64,000 nucleotides of DNA from TMED78 sp036337035 (GCA_036337035.1 JAYZFC010000008.1:1-64000), one strand, 5' to 3'. Shown: positions 35,461-46,123, numbered from the stretch's first letter. Numbers and translations are program-made. Notes: generated by a model not told the origin, from the sequence alone.

Positions 35461-36745
35461 TAGATAAACTAAAGTTAAAGGCATCAAACGATGCATATTG
35501 GATATTCTTACCAAGATTATTTTCTATTCTCATAATTTGGTTATACTTTGATAATCTATCAGATCTACATAAAGAACCTGTTTTTATTTGTGTTGCACTT
35601 GTTGCAATTGAAATATCTGCAATAATGTTATCTTCGGTCTCACCTGATCTATGTGAGATAACAGAGGAATAATCAGCACCACTAGCCATATCTATAGCAT
35701 CTAATGTTTCACTCAAAGTACCAATTTGGTTTGGCTTAATGAGAATACTATTAGCAATTTTTCTTGATATTCCTTTTGATAAAAGTTTGGTATTAGTTAC
35801 AAAAAGATCATCACCTACAAGCTGAATTCTCTTGTCAAACCTTTTAGACATTAACTCCCATCCAGACCAATCATCTTCGGCCATACCGTCTTCAATAGAA
35901 ATTATTGGATATCTAGAAACTAAGTCCTCTAAATAAAAGCAAAAATCTTTAGAATCAAATTTTTTATTCTCAGACTCAAGATAATAGAAGCCTTCTGAAT
36001 AAATTTCAGTACTTGCAACATCTAGACCTAAAAAAACATCTCTTCCTAATGTATATCCAGAAATATCAACAGCTTCGCTAATGGCTATTAAAGCCTCTTC
36101 ATTTGATGAAAAATCTGGAGCAAAACCTCCTTCATCACCAACTGCAGTATTTAAACCCCTTTTAGAAAGTATTTCTTTTAAACTATGAAAAACTTCAGCT
36201 CCACATCTCACTGCCTCAGAAAAGGAATCTACACCTATTGGAATAATCATAAATTCCTGAATATCTACATTATTTTCTGCGTGTGAACCTCCATTCAAAA
36301 TATTCATCATAGGAACTGGAGAAATGTAATTATTTGATCGTGATAAACTTTCATATAAATGGAGGCCCTTACTATTGGCACTAGCTCTTGCGTAGGCCAA
36401 TGAAACAGCTAAAATAGCATTTGCTCCTAAATGAGACTTATTTGGAGTGCCATCAAGATCAATAAGTAAAGAATCTATAAATTTTTGGCTGTCAATATTT
36501 TGTCCAACCAAACTATCATTAATTATATTATTAATATTAAATACCGCTTTAGTAACACCTTTACCAAAATATCTATCTTTGTTTTTATCTCTTAGCTCAA
36601 CTGCTTCATTAGAGCCAGTCGAAGCGCCAGAAGGAACTGAAGCACAGCCAGAAAAACCTGATTCTAAGAAAACTTCTGCTTCTACAGTTGGTATTCCTCT
36701 TGAGTCTATAATCTCAATACCCTTAATTTTTTTTATCATATCCAT
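35453..36745 (-). CDS. eno: enolase
   Basis: Interconverts 2-phosphoglycerate and phosphoenolpyruvate. EIIDSRGIPTVEAEV, SVPSGASTGSNEA, AVGDEGGFAPDF, metal ligands within LGLDVASTE and SIEDGMAEDDW, VGDDLFVTN and the lid/catalytic segment VISHRSGETEDN. 430 residues (432 in E. coli). In E. coli enolase docks on RNase E; the short RNase E here lacks an obvious docking site. 21 bp downstream of pyrG. Confidence 0.97.
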   Translation of the reverse strand: MDMIKKIKGIEIIDSRGIPTVEAEVFLESGFSGCASVPSGASTGSNEAVELRDKNKDRYFGKGVTKAVFNINNIINDSLVGQNIDSQKFIDSLLIDLDGTPNKSHLGANAILAVSLAYARASANSKGLHLYESLSRSNNYISPVPMMNILNGGSHAENNVDIQEFMIIPIGVDSFSEAVRCGAEVFHSLKEILSKRGLNTAVGDEGGFAPDFSSNEEALIAISEAVDISGYTLGRDVFLGLDVASTEIYSEGFYYLESENKKFDSKDFCFYLEDLVSRYPIISIEDGMAEDDWSGWELMSKRFDKRIQLVGDDLFVTNTKLLSKGISRKIANSILIKPNQIGTLSETLDAIDMASGADYSSVISHRSGETEDNIIADISIATSATQIKTGSLCRSDRLSKYNQIMRIENNLGKNIQYASFDAFNFSLSND

Positions 36746-36766
36746 AATTAAAATATCTAAAATTAC

Positions 36767-38389
36767 TTATTTATTATTATTCTTTACAGAAGCGTTAATA
36801 AAACTAATAAATAACGGATGGCCATCTCGAGGATTTGATGTAAATTCAGGATGAAATTGACAAGCTACAAACCACGGGTGATCGCTTATTTCAATAATCT
36901 CTACAAGATTATCTTCCGAAACACCAGAAAAAGATAAGCCGTATTCTTCTAACTTATCATAATAATTGCTATTAAACTCATATCTATGCCTATGTCTTTC
37001 TAATATTTTTTCTTTGTTATAGGCAGAATAAGCTAGACTTTTTTTCTGCAATAAGCAAGGCTGAGCTCCTAGACGCATAGTGCCACCCATATTAGAGCCA
37101 TCATCTCTGATCTCTTTTTTTCCACTTATATCTTTCCATTCAGTAATCAATGCAATAACAGGATTCTTAGTATTTTTATCAAATTCTGTTGAGTGAGCTC
37201 CTTCAAGATTTGCAACATTTCTAGAAAACTCAATGATTGCAAGCTGCATTCCTAGACAAATACCTAAATAGGGAATTTTATTTTTTCTAGCATAAGATAT
37301 AGCTGCAATTTTTCCTTCTATGCCTCTATCTCCAAACCCACCAGGAACTAATATGGCATCTAAATCAGATAAAATTTTGATACCTTTCTTCTGAATATCT
37401 TCAGAATCAATATAGACTATATTTACTTTTGTTGATGAATGTAAGCCTGCATGAAGCAATGCTTCAGTTAATGAAATATAAGCATCTCTTAACTCCATAT
37501 ATTTTCCAACCATACCTACATTAATTTCATTCTTTGTTTCTTTTCGAGATTTTACAACATGCTGCCATTGAGAAAGATCTGCTTCTTTACATTTCAAATT
37601 AAGTTTATCTACTACTATCTGATCTAATCCTTGGTCATTTAACATAATTGGAATCTTATATAAATCATCTACATCTATTGTTGAAATAACAGCTCTCTCT
37701 TCAACATTAGTAAATAAAGCAATTTTAGTTTTATGATCTTTTGGTAAAGATAGCTCAGAACGACATACCAAAATATCTGGCTGAATACCTATTGATCTTA
37801 ACTCTTTAACGGAATGCTGTGTTGGTTTGGTTTTAATTTCAGAAGATGCAGCAATAAATGGAACAAGGGTTAAATGAATATAAATTACCTTATCTTTTCC
37901 TAACTCAACACCCATCTGTCTTATTGCCTCTAAGAACGGAAGTGATTCTATATCTCCAACAGTTCCTCCTATCTCCACTAAACAAATATCTGAATCCATT
38001 GACCCTAATAAAATAGAGTTTTTGATTTCATCTGTTATATGGGGAATAACTTGAACTGTAGCTCCTAGATAATCTCCTCTTCTTTCTTTTGCAATAACAT
38101 TGCTGTAGATATATCCGGTAGTAAAATTACTATTTTTACCAGTCTTGAAGTTAACAAATCTTTCATAGTGGCCTAGATCTAAGTCACTCTCTGTTCCATC
38201 TTCAGTAACAAAAACTTCTCCATGCTGAAAAGGACTCATAGTGCCAGGATCAAAATTAATATAAGGATCAAGCTTTATCATACTCACCCTTAATCCCCTT
38301 GATTCCATAATTGCACCCAAAGATGCTGAGGTAATACCCTTACCCAAAGAAGATACTACACCGCCAGTTATAAAAACATATTGAGTCAT
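36767..38389 (-). CDS. pyrG: CTP synthase
   Basis: Aminates UTP to CTP using glutamine. The N-terminal synthetase domain begins YVFITGGVVSSLGKGITSAS; the C-terminal class I glutamine amidotransferase has the nucleophile Cys in YLGICLGMQLA and the HPEF block. 540 residues (545 in E. coli). Shine-Dalgarno AGGAG and AAGG precede the ATG. The 134-bp gap behind tilS probably carries its own promoter. Confidence 0.98.
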   Translation of the reverse strand: MTQYVFITGGVVSSLGKGITSASLGAIMESRGLRVSMIKLDPYINFDPGTMSPFQHGEVFVTEDGTESDLDLGHYERFVNFKTGKNSNFTTGYIYSNVIAKERRGDYLGATVQVIPHITDEIKNSILLGSMDSDICLVEIGGTVGDIESLPFLEAIRQMGVELGKDKVIYIHLTLVPFIAASSEIKTKPTQHSVKELRSIGIQPDILVCRSELSLPKDHKTKIALFTNVEERAVISTIDVDDLYKIPIMLNDQGLDQIVVDKLNLKCKEADLSQWQHVVKSRKETKNEINVGMVGKYMELRDAYISLTEALLHAGLHSSTKVNIVYIDSEDIQKKGIKILSDLDAILVPGGFGDRGIEGKIAAISYARKNKIPYLGICLGMQLAIIEFSRNVANLEGAHSTEFDKNTKNPVIALITEWKDISGKKEIRDDGSNMGGTMRLGAQPCLLQKKSLAYSAYNKEKILERHRHRYEFNSNYYDKLEEYGLSFSGVSEDNLVEIIEISDHPWFVACQFHPEFTSNPRDGHPLFISFINASVKNNNK

Positions 38390-38474
38390 GGGCCGCCTTA
38401 ACTCCTAAATTGCAGTAATAAAATTGATATAAGACGGTTCTATAAAATACCAAAAGAAAGATTTGATCGCCAGC

Positions 38475-38480
38475 ATTATA
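38475..38480 (-). promoter_or_regulatory. candidate -10 element for pyrG-eno-ftsB
   Basis: A perfect TATAAT on the - strand, 85 bp before the pyrG ATG, within the 134-bp tilS-pyrG gap, the longest gap inside the 20-gene block. A stretch of ten A residues lies just upstream and may act like an UP or spacer element; the -35 is poor. An internal promoter here would allow separate control of pyrG-eno-ftsB. Confidence 0.4.
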
Positions 38481-38523
38481 ATTTATTTTTTTTTTCGCTT
38501 AAATAAAATGGCTAAAACTAAGG

Positions 38524-39858
38524 TTAATATATGGGAGGATGATCAACCCAATTCACTTTCCAATAAATATTTTCTTTTTTTTCGCTATTAATTATATCCG
38601 ATATCCATAGATCAGCAATAGCAACTAATTGATCCTCATAATAAATTAATGGAATTTTATTCCTCATCCAAGGAACAATTGATTTAGACTGAAAAAGACT
38701 TTTTAAAGTCTTATGATGATGCGTATTTATGAGCTTAAACTTCTCTCCTCCTTCTCTAAATCTAATTTCTAAACCTTTATTTACCCATGAATCAGGTATC
38801 CCTATGCTTGAAGTTTTTTCAAGCCGTAATTCTCCTACTGGACTAATCCATTTTTTTTCTTTAGATATTACTCCTCTATTATGGTTAGAAAAACTATCGA
38901 TAGGCTCAAATAAGTACAATACACCCTTAAAAATTCTTGCTTCTAAACCCTTCCATTTGATTTGTGTTTCTGCATCCGGTCTTGATATATAAAGAGCATC
39001 ATATAATTTTTTCAAATGCATAGAGCTTGGTATTGGTAAATCTAGATCTGTTATTAATTTTCTTAATAAATTATTTAATCTCGCCTCACTATGTATTGTA
39101 ATCAGCTCTACTGGTATTCTTTTTTTATCAGGAATTAATTCTAAATCTAAATCTGCTAGCACATTGAGCAATTCTTCAGCATCTTTCATTTGTTTTGAGG
39201 TCCTTGCTGCAATAACTGCAGAAGATGGCCATCTATTATTAATAAGAGGAACAACCTGATGCCTTAAATAGTTTCTATCATAACCTATATCCTTATTGCT
39301 TGGATCTTCAATCCATTGTAATTTCCATTCCTTAGCAACATCCTTAATTTCAGATTTAGTAGTGTTTAAAAGTGGTCTAGCTAAGAAGCCTTTTCCAAAA
39401 TTATTATAATCTAATATTCCTCTCAGACCTCTTACACCACTACCTCGTAAAAACCTATATAAAAAAGTTTCAAGTTGGTCATCAGCATGATGTGCAGTTA
39501 CTAATAAATCATTACTAGAAAGCTCTTCCTTAAAAAATGCATACCTAGCCTCTCTAGCTCTTTCCTCAATATTTCCTTTATTTTCTAGGTTAAGTGATGC
39601 TGTTTTAGAAACAAATTTTATATTTAACTTTTCGCAATTATCTCGACAAAAATCTTCCCAGCTAGACGATTTACTATCAAGCTGATGGTTAACATGAATC
39701 GCCTTTATACAAATTTGTAAATTTAATCTAGAAATAGTATATAAAAGAACTGTAGAATCCAAACCACCGCTATATGCAATACTTATAGTCTTAATATCAT
39801 TTAAACTAATAAAATGCTCAAGAGATGCTTTGATTTTTTTTAGAAATTTTTCGATCAA
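38524..39858 (-). CDS. tilS: tRNA(Ile)-lysidine synthetase
   Basis: Converts C34 of the CAU anticodon of tRNA-Ile to lysidine so that it reads AUA. PP-loop AYSGGLDSTVLL, HVNHQLDSKSSSWEDFC, TAHHADDQLETFLYRFLRGSG, and DPSNKDIGYDRNYLRHQVVP are diagnostic. 444 residues (432 in E. coli), with the C-terminal substrate-binding domain present. Start is TTG. Follows accA, as in E. coli. Confidence 0.95.
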   Translation of the reverse strand: MIEKFLKKIKASLEHFISLNDIKTISIAYSGGLDSTVLLYTISRLNLQICIKAIHVNHQLDSKSSSWEDFCRDNCEKLNIKFVSKTASLNLENKGNIEERAREARYAFFKEELSSNDLLVTAHHADDQLETFLYRFLRGSGVRGLRGILDYNNFGKGFLARPLLNTTKSEIKDVAKEWKLQWIEDPSNKDIGYDRNYLRHQVVPLINNRWPSSAVIAARTSKQMKDAEELLNVLADLDLELIPDKKRIPVELITIHSEARLNNLLRKLITDLDLPIPSSMHLKKLYDALYISRPDAETQIKWKGLEARIFKGVLYLFEPIDSFSNHNRGVISKEKKWISPVGELRLEKTSSIGIPDSWVNKGLEIRFREGGEKFKLINTHHHKTLKSLFQSKSIVPWMRNKIPLIYYEDQLVAIADLWISDIINSEKKENIYWKVNWVDHPPIY

Positions 39859-39897
39859 TGTTTATAATTTTTTTTAAAAAAACTCTACTTATTCAAG

Positions 39898-40857
39898 TTA
39901 TTCTTCTTGAAAAATCCCATACTTTGAATACATATTCTGCCTTTCATGAATTAATGAATCGGTAGATAAAGATTCAAGCTCATTTAAAGAACTAATAATT
40001 GATTTTTTTAAAATATTTGACATAGATTCTGGGTCACGATGAGCTCCACCTAATGGCTCCTTGATTACCTGATGAACTAGACCTAATTCATGGAGGCGAT
40101 CTGCTGTTACGCCAAGAGAATCTGCCGCTTCTTTTGCATGCTCTGGGCCCTTCCACAGTATTGAAGAGCACCCTTCCGGTGAAATAACAGAATACATACT
40201 ATACTGAAGCATTAAAATACGATCAGCTACACCAATTGCAAGCGCTCCTCCGGATCCTCCCTCGCCTATAATAATAGAAATTACGGGTGTTCTTAACTTA
40301 ACCATTTCATAGATATTTCTAGCAATAGCTTCGCTTTGACCTCTTTTTTCTGCTCCTAGACCTGGATGAGCACCAGGAGTATCAATAAAAGTAATAATCG
40401 GTAAATTAAATTTTTCTGCTAATTTCATCACCCTTAATGATTTCCTGTATCCTTCTGGCTTTGCCATGCCAAAATTTCTTCTCAAACGGTCTTTTGAATC
40501 TCTTCCCTTTTGCTGACCAATAAGAACAACTGGGCGCTCTTCTAATTTAGCTAATCCACATACTAAAGATTCATCATCTGCGTACATACGATCACCATGT
40601 AATTCGTGAAAATCAGAAAAACATGATTTAATATAATCTAAAGTATAAGGTCTAGAAGGATGTCTAGATATTTTAACTATATCCCAAGATGATAGATTAG
40701 AAAAAATTTTCTTTGTTAATGCGTTGCTTTTATTTTTTAGCTTAGAAATTTCTTCACTTATATTTACTGTAGAATCATCTCCAATAAATTTAAGTTCTTC
40801 TATCTTAGCTTCAAGCTCAGCTATTGGCTCCTCTAGCTTTATAAATTTAGTATCCAT
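39898..40857 (-). CDS. accA: acetyl-CoA carboxylase carboxyltransferase subunit alpha
   Basis: Forms the carboxyltransferase with AccD for malonyl-CoA synthesis. ISRHPSRPYTLDYI, FHELHGDRMYADD, IGQQKGRD, FIDTPGAHPGLGAEKRGQSE and IGEGGSGGALAIG are conserved blocks. 319 residues, identical to E. coli. Lies between dnaE (20 bp) and tilS (39 bp). Confidence 0.98.
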   Translation of the reverse strand: MDTKFIKLEEPIAELEAKIEELKFIGDDSTVNISEEISKLKNKSNALTKKIFSNLSSWDIVKISRHPSRPYTLDYIKSCFSDFHELHGDRMYADDESLVCGLAKLEERPVVLIGQQKGRDSKDRLRRNFGMAKPEGYRKSLRVMKLAEKFNLPIITFIDTPGAHPGLGAEKRGQSEAIARNIYEMVKLRTPVISIIIGEGGSGGALAIGVADRILMLQYSMYSVISPEGCSSILWKGPEHAKEAADSLGVTADRLHELGLVHQVIKEPLGGAHRDPESMSNILKKSIISSLNELESLSTDSLIHERQNMYSKYGIFQEE

Positions 40858-40877
40858 TTAAACATAATAATAGAAAA

Positions 40878-43800
40878 TTAGAATTTCTTATAGTGAATAC
40901 TATAACCTTCTTCTCCAAAAAGAGAAGAAATCTGGTCTCGAGCATCTCTCTTAAGTGATATTGACCAATTATTTCCAAGCTTTACCGATGTACTAGCCTT
41001 AGAATTAGTATAATTTAAATAAACATCGCAGCCTCCCCCCTTGTATGGCTGAAGTGCTTGCTTTAAGTTTTTTGATAAAGCGCTATTATTCTTATTACTA
41101 TTAAAGTTAATAGTTAACCTCTTAGCATTATCCTCAATAGCTTGATCTATAGTTTTTATATATTGAGCTTTTAGCTTCCAATTGCTATTAAAATCATCGT
41201 AGCTTAGCTGCCCTTCGATATATAAAATATAATCCTTTATTATGATATCTTGATACTTATTAAATGTATCTTCAAATAAAGTAACTTCAATCTTAGCTGT
41301 TGTATCATCAATAATTATGCTTATTGTATTTTTATTTCTAAATATATCAACTACCAAACCAGCGATACTTATCTTTGATTTCGAGCTAAAATACTTCTTT
41401 CCTTTTGGTAAAATATGAGAGGTGCTTAATATTGTTCCATTAGTGAATTGGGATGAGTGTCTACTATATTCATTGAATGGGTGTCCAGTTAAATAAAATC
41501 CTAGGCTTTCTTTTTCAAACATTAATTTATCTCTATCTCTCCATTCATTAGTTTGTTTAAGAACATGCTCTAACCCTTCATTTCCTTCATCAGAAAACAG
41601 AGAATGTTGTCCAGCAGCTCTCATATTAGCATTATTTCCTGCTATCATGAGTAAGCTATTAATAGCTTCATATGCAGAAGCCCTATTTGACCCTAGCACA
41701 TCCATAGCTCCTGATTTAATTAATGCCTCTAAAGATCTTTTATTGATAGATTGATTACCTAATCTTTTACAAAAATCAATTAAATCTAAATATTTTCCAT
41801 TGATCTTTCTCTCTACAATAATATCATCAATAATATTCTTCCCAACTCCTTTAATTGCTCCTAAACCATAATCAACACTCTTATTATCTCTTACTGAAAA
41901 TTCATAAACAGATTGATTAATGTCTGGTGCATGAATTTTAATTCTCATTCTTTTACATTCTTGAACCAACTCCATGACCTTATCTGTATTTCCCATATCC
42001 ATTGTAAGAACAGCAGACATAAATTCATTGGGATAATGCGTTTTTAGCCAAGCCGTCCTAAATGCTACAACAGCATATGCAACAGCATGAGACTTATTAA
42101 ATCCATACCCTGCAAATTTCTCCATTATGTCAAAAACTTCTTCAGAAATTCTTTTATCTATATCTTTATTACTAGCGCCTTGAATGAATATAGCTCTCTG
42201 ATTGGCCATTTCATCTTCATTTTTCTTACCCATTGCCCTTCTAAGAATATCTGCCTCTCCTAAACTATAACCTGCTAAAATTTGGGCTGCCTGCATCACC
42301 TGTTCTTGGTAAACAAATACTCCATAGGTAGGCTCAAGAATTGGCTTAAGAAGAGGATGGAAATAATTAATAGGCTTATCATTAACGCCATGTTTACAAC
42401 GAATAAACTCTTGAACGCTACCCGATTCCATAGGTCCGGGCCTACCTAAAGCTAGAATAGCTGCTAGATCTTCAAAAGTATCTGGCTGGACGCCCTTAAT
42501 AACACCTCTCATCATCTTTGACTCAATCTGAAAAACAGCCGATGTATTACAAGTTTTTAAAAGCTCAAATGTATTAGTATCATCTAATGGAATTTTTGTT
42601 ATATTAACAGGCTCCAAACCTTCTTGTTCTTTTACTCTATTTATGTTCTCTACAGCATGTTTAATAATAGTTAAGGTTTTAAGCCCAAGAAAGTCAAACT
42701 TTATAAGACCAATAGACTCAACATCATCTTTATCAAGCTGACTAAGAATATTACCATCCTCATCACAATATAATGGCATATATTCAGTTAAAGGCTCTGG
42801 AGCAATAACTACTCCTCCAGCATGAGTTCCAGCATTACGCGCCAAGCCTTCTAAAGACTTTGCTCTATCAATAAGTAACTTTATATCATCTTCATTATTA
42901 TAGCGTTTCTTTAACTCAGGGTTTTCTTCAATTGCTTGATCTAATGTAACACCGACTGTAAATGGAATGAGTTTTGCAACACTATCAACAAACCCATGAG
43001 GCATACCTAAGACCCTACCTACATCTCTAACCACAGCTTTAGCTGCCATAGTTCCAAAAGTAATAATTTGAGACACATGGTCAACTCCATACTTATTTGA
43101 AATATACTCAATTACCTTTTCTCTACCTTCTATGCAAAAATCAATATCAAAATCTGGCATTGAGACTCTTTCCTTATTTAAAAATCTTTCAAATAACAAA
43201 TCATAAAAAATAGGGTCAATGTCGGTGATTTCTAGTGCATATGCTACTAATGATCCCGCCCCGGATCCGCGGCCAGGACCAACTGGAATTAAATTATCAT
43301 TTGACCAAGAAATAAAGTCAGCAACAATTAAAAAATAACCTTCGAAACCCATATCGCAAATTGTAGTTAACTCATAATCCAATCTCTGAAAATAGATATC
43401 TCGCTTATTTTTATCTGGATCTTTAAAGCTCATTCTTTTTTCAAGACCTATTTTAGATTGCTCTCTAAGATATGACTTTGTGTCACTACTATTAGGTGTA
43501 TCGAAATATGGAAATATTGTATTTCCAAAATTTAAGTTAAAATTACATCTCTTAGCTATTTCAATTGTATTTTCTATAGCTTCAGGAATTTCAGAAAAAA
43601 TTTCTTCCATTTCAATCGATGATTTTAAGTACTGGTGCTTAGTATATTTTTGTTGCCTTCCTGGATCTGATAAAACTACCTTATCTTGAATAGCTACCCT
43701 TATTTCATGTGAGTCATAATTTTCTTTTTTTAAAAACCTAACATCATTTGTAGCTACTACAGGAACAGATGTATTAGATGCTAAGGTAATCGCTCCGTCT

Positions 43801-44348
43801 AAATATATATCTTCATTTGGTCTACCTAGCTTCTGAAGCTCAATATAAAAATTATCAGGAAATATCCTTAAATATTTTTCTAGTTCTTTTTTTGCCTCAA
43901 TGTGGTTTGTGGATAATAAGCTATCTCCAATACTTCCAAATTGTCCTCCAGATAAAGCTATCAATCCAGATGTAATATTATTTTCTAACCAGTTCTCAAT
44001 AATATATGATTTTTCATTTTCTCTACCTTTAGAATGAGCCATGCTTAATAATTTACTTAAGTTTCTAAATCCAGTCTTGTTCTTACATAATAAAGTCATC
44101 CGATATGACTTAGTATCACTTATATTTTTCTTAACTATAATATCTGAACCAATAATAGGTTTTATTCCATTTGATGTGGCCATTTTGTAAAACTTGACAA
44201 GTGAAAAAGTATTTATTTCTTCGCAAAGAGCAATAGCAGGAATTTTTTCACGACTTGCTAAATCAATCAGTGAAGGTATCTTAATAACACTATCTATAAG
44301 TGAAAATTCACTATGTATCTTTAGATGTACAAATTTATTTTTGCTCAT
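40878..44348 (-). CDS. dnaE: DNA polymerase III subunit alpha
   Basis: Replicative polymerase. N-terminal PHP domain (FVHLKIHSEFSLIDSVIKI), palm with catalytic Asp pair in PDFDIDFC (about 396-402), GRGSGAGSLVAYAL, GTHAGGVVIAPEP, fingers LRRAMGKKN, helix-hairpin-helix region and an OB fold (KISIAGLVVD) near residue 1000. 1156 residues (1160 in E. coli). One base lies between rnhB and the ATG. Confidence 0.98.
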   Translation of the reverse strand: MSKNKFVHLKIHSEFSLIDSVIKIPSLIDLASREKIPAIALCEEINTFSLVKFYKMATSNGIKPIIGSDIIVKKNISDTKSYRMTLLCKNKTGFRNLSKLLSMAHSKGRENEKSYIIENWLENNITSGLIALSGGQFGSIGDSLLSTNHIEAKKELEKYLRIFPDNFYIELQKLGRPNEDIYLDGAITLASNTSVPVVATNDVRFLKKENYDSHEIRVAIQDKVVLSDPGRQQKYTKHQYLKSSIEMEEIFSEIPEAIENTIEIAKRCNFNLNFGNTIFPYFDTPNSSDTKSYLREQSKIGLEKRMSFKDPDKNKRDIYFQRLDYELTTICDMGFEGYFLIVADFISWSNDNLIPVGPGRGSGAGSLVAYALEITDIDPIFYDLLFERFLNKERVSMPDFDIDFCIEGREKVIEYISNKYGVDHVSQIITFGTMAAKAVVRDVGRVLGMPHGFVDSVAKLIPFTVGVTLDQAIEENPELKKRYNNEDDIKLLIDRAKSLEGLARNAGTHAGGVVIAPEPLTEYMPLYCDEDGNILSQLDKDDVESIGLIKFDFLGLKTLTIIKHAVENINRVKEQEGLEPVNITKIPLDDTNTFELLKTCNTSAVFQIESKMMRGVIKGVQPDTFEDLAAILALGRPGPMESGSVQEFIRCKHGVNDKPINYFHPLLKPILEPTYGVFVYQEQVMQAAQILAGYSLGEADILRRAMGKKNEDEMANQRAIFIQGASNKDIDKRISEEVFDIMEKFAGYGFNKSHAVAYAVVAFRTAWLKTHYPNEFMSAVLTMDMGNTDKVMELVQECKRMRIKIHAPDINQSVYEFSVRDNKSVDYGLGAIKGVGKNIIDDIIVERKINGKYLDLIDFCKRLGNQSINKRSLEALIKSGAMDVLGSNRASAYEAINSLLMIAGNNANMRAAGQHSLFSDEGNEGLEHVLKQTNEWRDRDKLMFEKESLGFYLTGHPFNEYSRHSSQFTNGTILSTSHILPKGKKYFSSKSKISIAGLVVDIFRNKNTISIIIDDTTAKIEVTLFEDTFNKYQDIIIKDYILYIEGQLSYDDFNSNWKLKAQYIKTIDQAIEDNAKRLTINFNSNKNNSALSKNLKQALQPYKGGGCDVYLNYTNSKASTSVKLGNNWSISLKRDARDQISSLFGEEGYSIHYKKF

Positions 44349-44930
44349 CTAGATAGTGCTCCTAATAAAGACACATGGTTTAAAACTCAATCTATGAAAT
44401 GGGGTTAAGCCAAATTTTTTTAGCCTATCTATATGATCTTTAGTTGGGTATCCTTTATTTATAATAAAATTATAATTTGGATACTTAAAGTGTAAAAGAT
44501 TCATATATCTGTCTCTATAAACTTTAGCCATAATAGAAGCTGCGCTAATCTCCTGAACTTTCTCATCGCCTTTAATTATAGATTCAAGATAAAAATCTGT
44601 AACAACTTTATTAAAATTTGGAACTTGATTACCATCTATTTTAACAATATTAGGCTGGATGCTGAGAGATAAGATAGATCTCTTCATAGCAAGCAACGAA
44701 GCTTGAAGAATATTTATTTTATCAATGATTTGCGATTCAATCATAGAAACAGAGTAGGCTAATGAATTTTTCCTTATTAGGCTAGAAAGAGCTATTCTCT
44801 TCTTTTTTGACAACTTCTTTGAGTCTGCCAAGCCATAAATTGGCTTATTTTTATCTAATATTACTGCAGCAGCAAAAACAGGTCCCGCTATTGGTCCTCT
44901 TCCTGCCTCATCTACACCAGCTATATACAT
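44349..44930 (-). CDS. rnhB: ribonuclease HII
   Basis: Removes ribonucleotides from DNA. IAGVDEAGRGPIAGPVFAAA supplies the Asp-Glu pair, followed by LADSKKLSKKKR and ISAASIMAKVYRDR. 193 residues (198 in E. coli). Abuts dnaE directly and lpxB on the other side, the conserved lpxB-rnhB-dnaE order. Confidence 0.97.
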   Translation of the reverse strand: MYIAGVDEAGRGPIAGPVFAAAVILDKNKPIYGLADSKKLSKKKRIALSSLIRKNSLAYSVSMIESQIIDKINILQASLLAMKRSILSLSIQPNIVKIDGNQVPNFNKVVTDFYLESIIKGDEKVQEISAASIMAKVYRDRYMNLLHFKYPNYNFIINKGYPTKDHIDRLKKFGLTPFHRLSFKPCVFIRSTI

Positions 44931-46121
44931 TTAATTATTAGACTTATTTAGCAAGTTATATATAGCTTTCGCAGAGTTTTTGCTAGCATTAATTCTAAGT
45001 TTTTTATGAATTTCATTAAACATTTTTTTTTGATTTTCAAAATTCTCAGGGTGTTTTAAGATAGACTCTAAAGTCTTTCCCATTTTATCAGGCCTAACCT
45101 CTTCCTGAGAATATTCAGGAACATGTTTTGAGTTAGCAAGAAGATTGGGTAAGCTAAAATAAGATAGCTTTTCTAAACCTAATTTATTGAAAATCCAATA
45201 AGAAATACTTGAAACTATGTATGCAACCACCATAGGTTTCTTTATAAGAGCAGCCTCAAGAGATGCTGTTCCCGAAGCAGTCAAAACAACATCAGACGCT
45301 GAAATTACAGATCTAGCCTTTCCTATAATAATTTTAAATCTATCATCTGCATTTATCTTACTCATAAGGTTTTTATTGTTCTTTAAAAGAACTTTTAAAC
45401 TATCCTCATCTGATAATGCAATTAAAACTAATAGATTAGAAAATCTATTTAATAGCCATTGGGCAGTCTTTATAAATGGTTCTGCAAGATATTGTATCTC
45501 ACTAGACCTACTACCTGGAAGAATGGCTAGAACTTTCTGACTATCATTAATATCAAATTCCTTTCTATCAAAATTATAATCTATTTCATAAGGTATCTGA
45601 TCTGCTATTGGATGACCTACAAATAAAGATTCTACTTTATTAGACTCATAAAAACTTTGCTCGAAGGGAAGAATGCACAACATGAGATCAACTGAATCTT
45701 TTATTTTTCTTACTCTAGACTGTCTCCAAGCCCAAACTTGTGGGCTAACATATTGAACCACAGGAATATCTAACTTTTTCAATGAATAGCCTATAGGTAA
45801 ATTAAAATCTGGAGCATCTATACCTATAAATAAATCAGGTTTTATCTTCTTTATTTTATTTATTAAATTAAACCTTAGCCACAATATTCTAGGTAAATGT
45901 CTTAAAACCTCTAACAATCCCATTACTGATAGCTGATCTACTTTATAAAAAGCTTTGCAGCCTTGACTAATCATTTTTGGACCAGCTACTCCATAAAATT
46001 CTGCTTGAGGAAATAATAGCTTAAGATCTTTGATTAGTTCTGAACCTAGATTATCCCCAGAAATCTCGCCTGCACAAATAGCAATCTTAATTTTCTTCAA
46101 ATATGGATAATCCTTCTTCAC
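44931..46121 (-). CDS. lpxB: lipid-A-disaccharide synthase
   Basis: Joins UDP-diacylglucosamine and lipid X to the lipid A disaccharide at the inner face of the membrane. ICAGEISGDNLGSELI, FYGVAGPKM, SVMGLLEVLRHLPRIL, FIGIDAPDFN, YVSPQVWAWR, LPGSRSSEI and SGTASLEAAL are family blocks. 396 residues (382 in E. coli). Start is GTG. 2 bp after lpxA. Confidence 0.97.
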   Translation of the reverse strand: MKKDYPYLKKIKIAICAGEISGDNLGSELIKDLKLLFPQAEFYGVAGPKMISQGCKAFYKVDQLSVMGLLEVLRHLPRILWLRFNLINKIKKIKPDLFIGIDAPDFNLPIGYSLKKLDIPVVQYVSPQVWAWRQSRVRKIKDSVDLMLCILPFEQSFYESNKVESLFVGHPIADQIPYEIDYNFDRKEFDINDSQKVLAILPGSRSSEIQYLAEPFIKTAQWLLNRFSNLLVLIALSDEDSLKVLLKNNKNLMSKINADDRFKIIIGKARSVISASDVVLTASGTASLEAALIKKPMVVAYIVSSISYWIFNKLGLEKLSYFSLPNLLANSKHVPEYSQEEVRPDKMGKTLESILKHPENFENQKKMFNEIHKKLRINASKNSAKAIYNLLNKSNN

Positions 46122-46123
46122 GC

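Noticed and set aside
35461..35514. 18-residue extension of FtsB into eno
   Set aside because: Would overlap eno by 62 bp; the ATG at 35460 places the membrane helix at the N-terminus as expected.
36447..36854. + strand ORF spanning the eno-pyrG junction
   Set aside because: Lies opposite two firmly identified genes and shows no recognisable domain.
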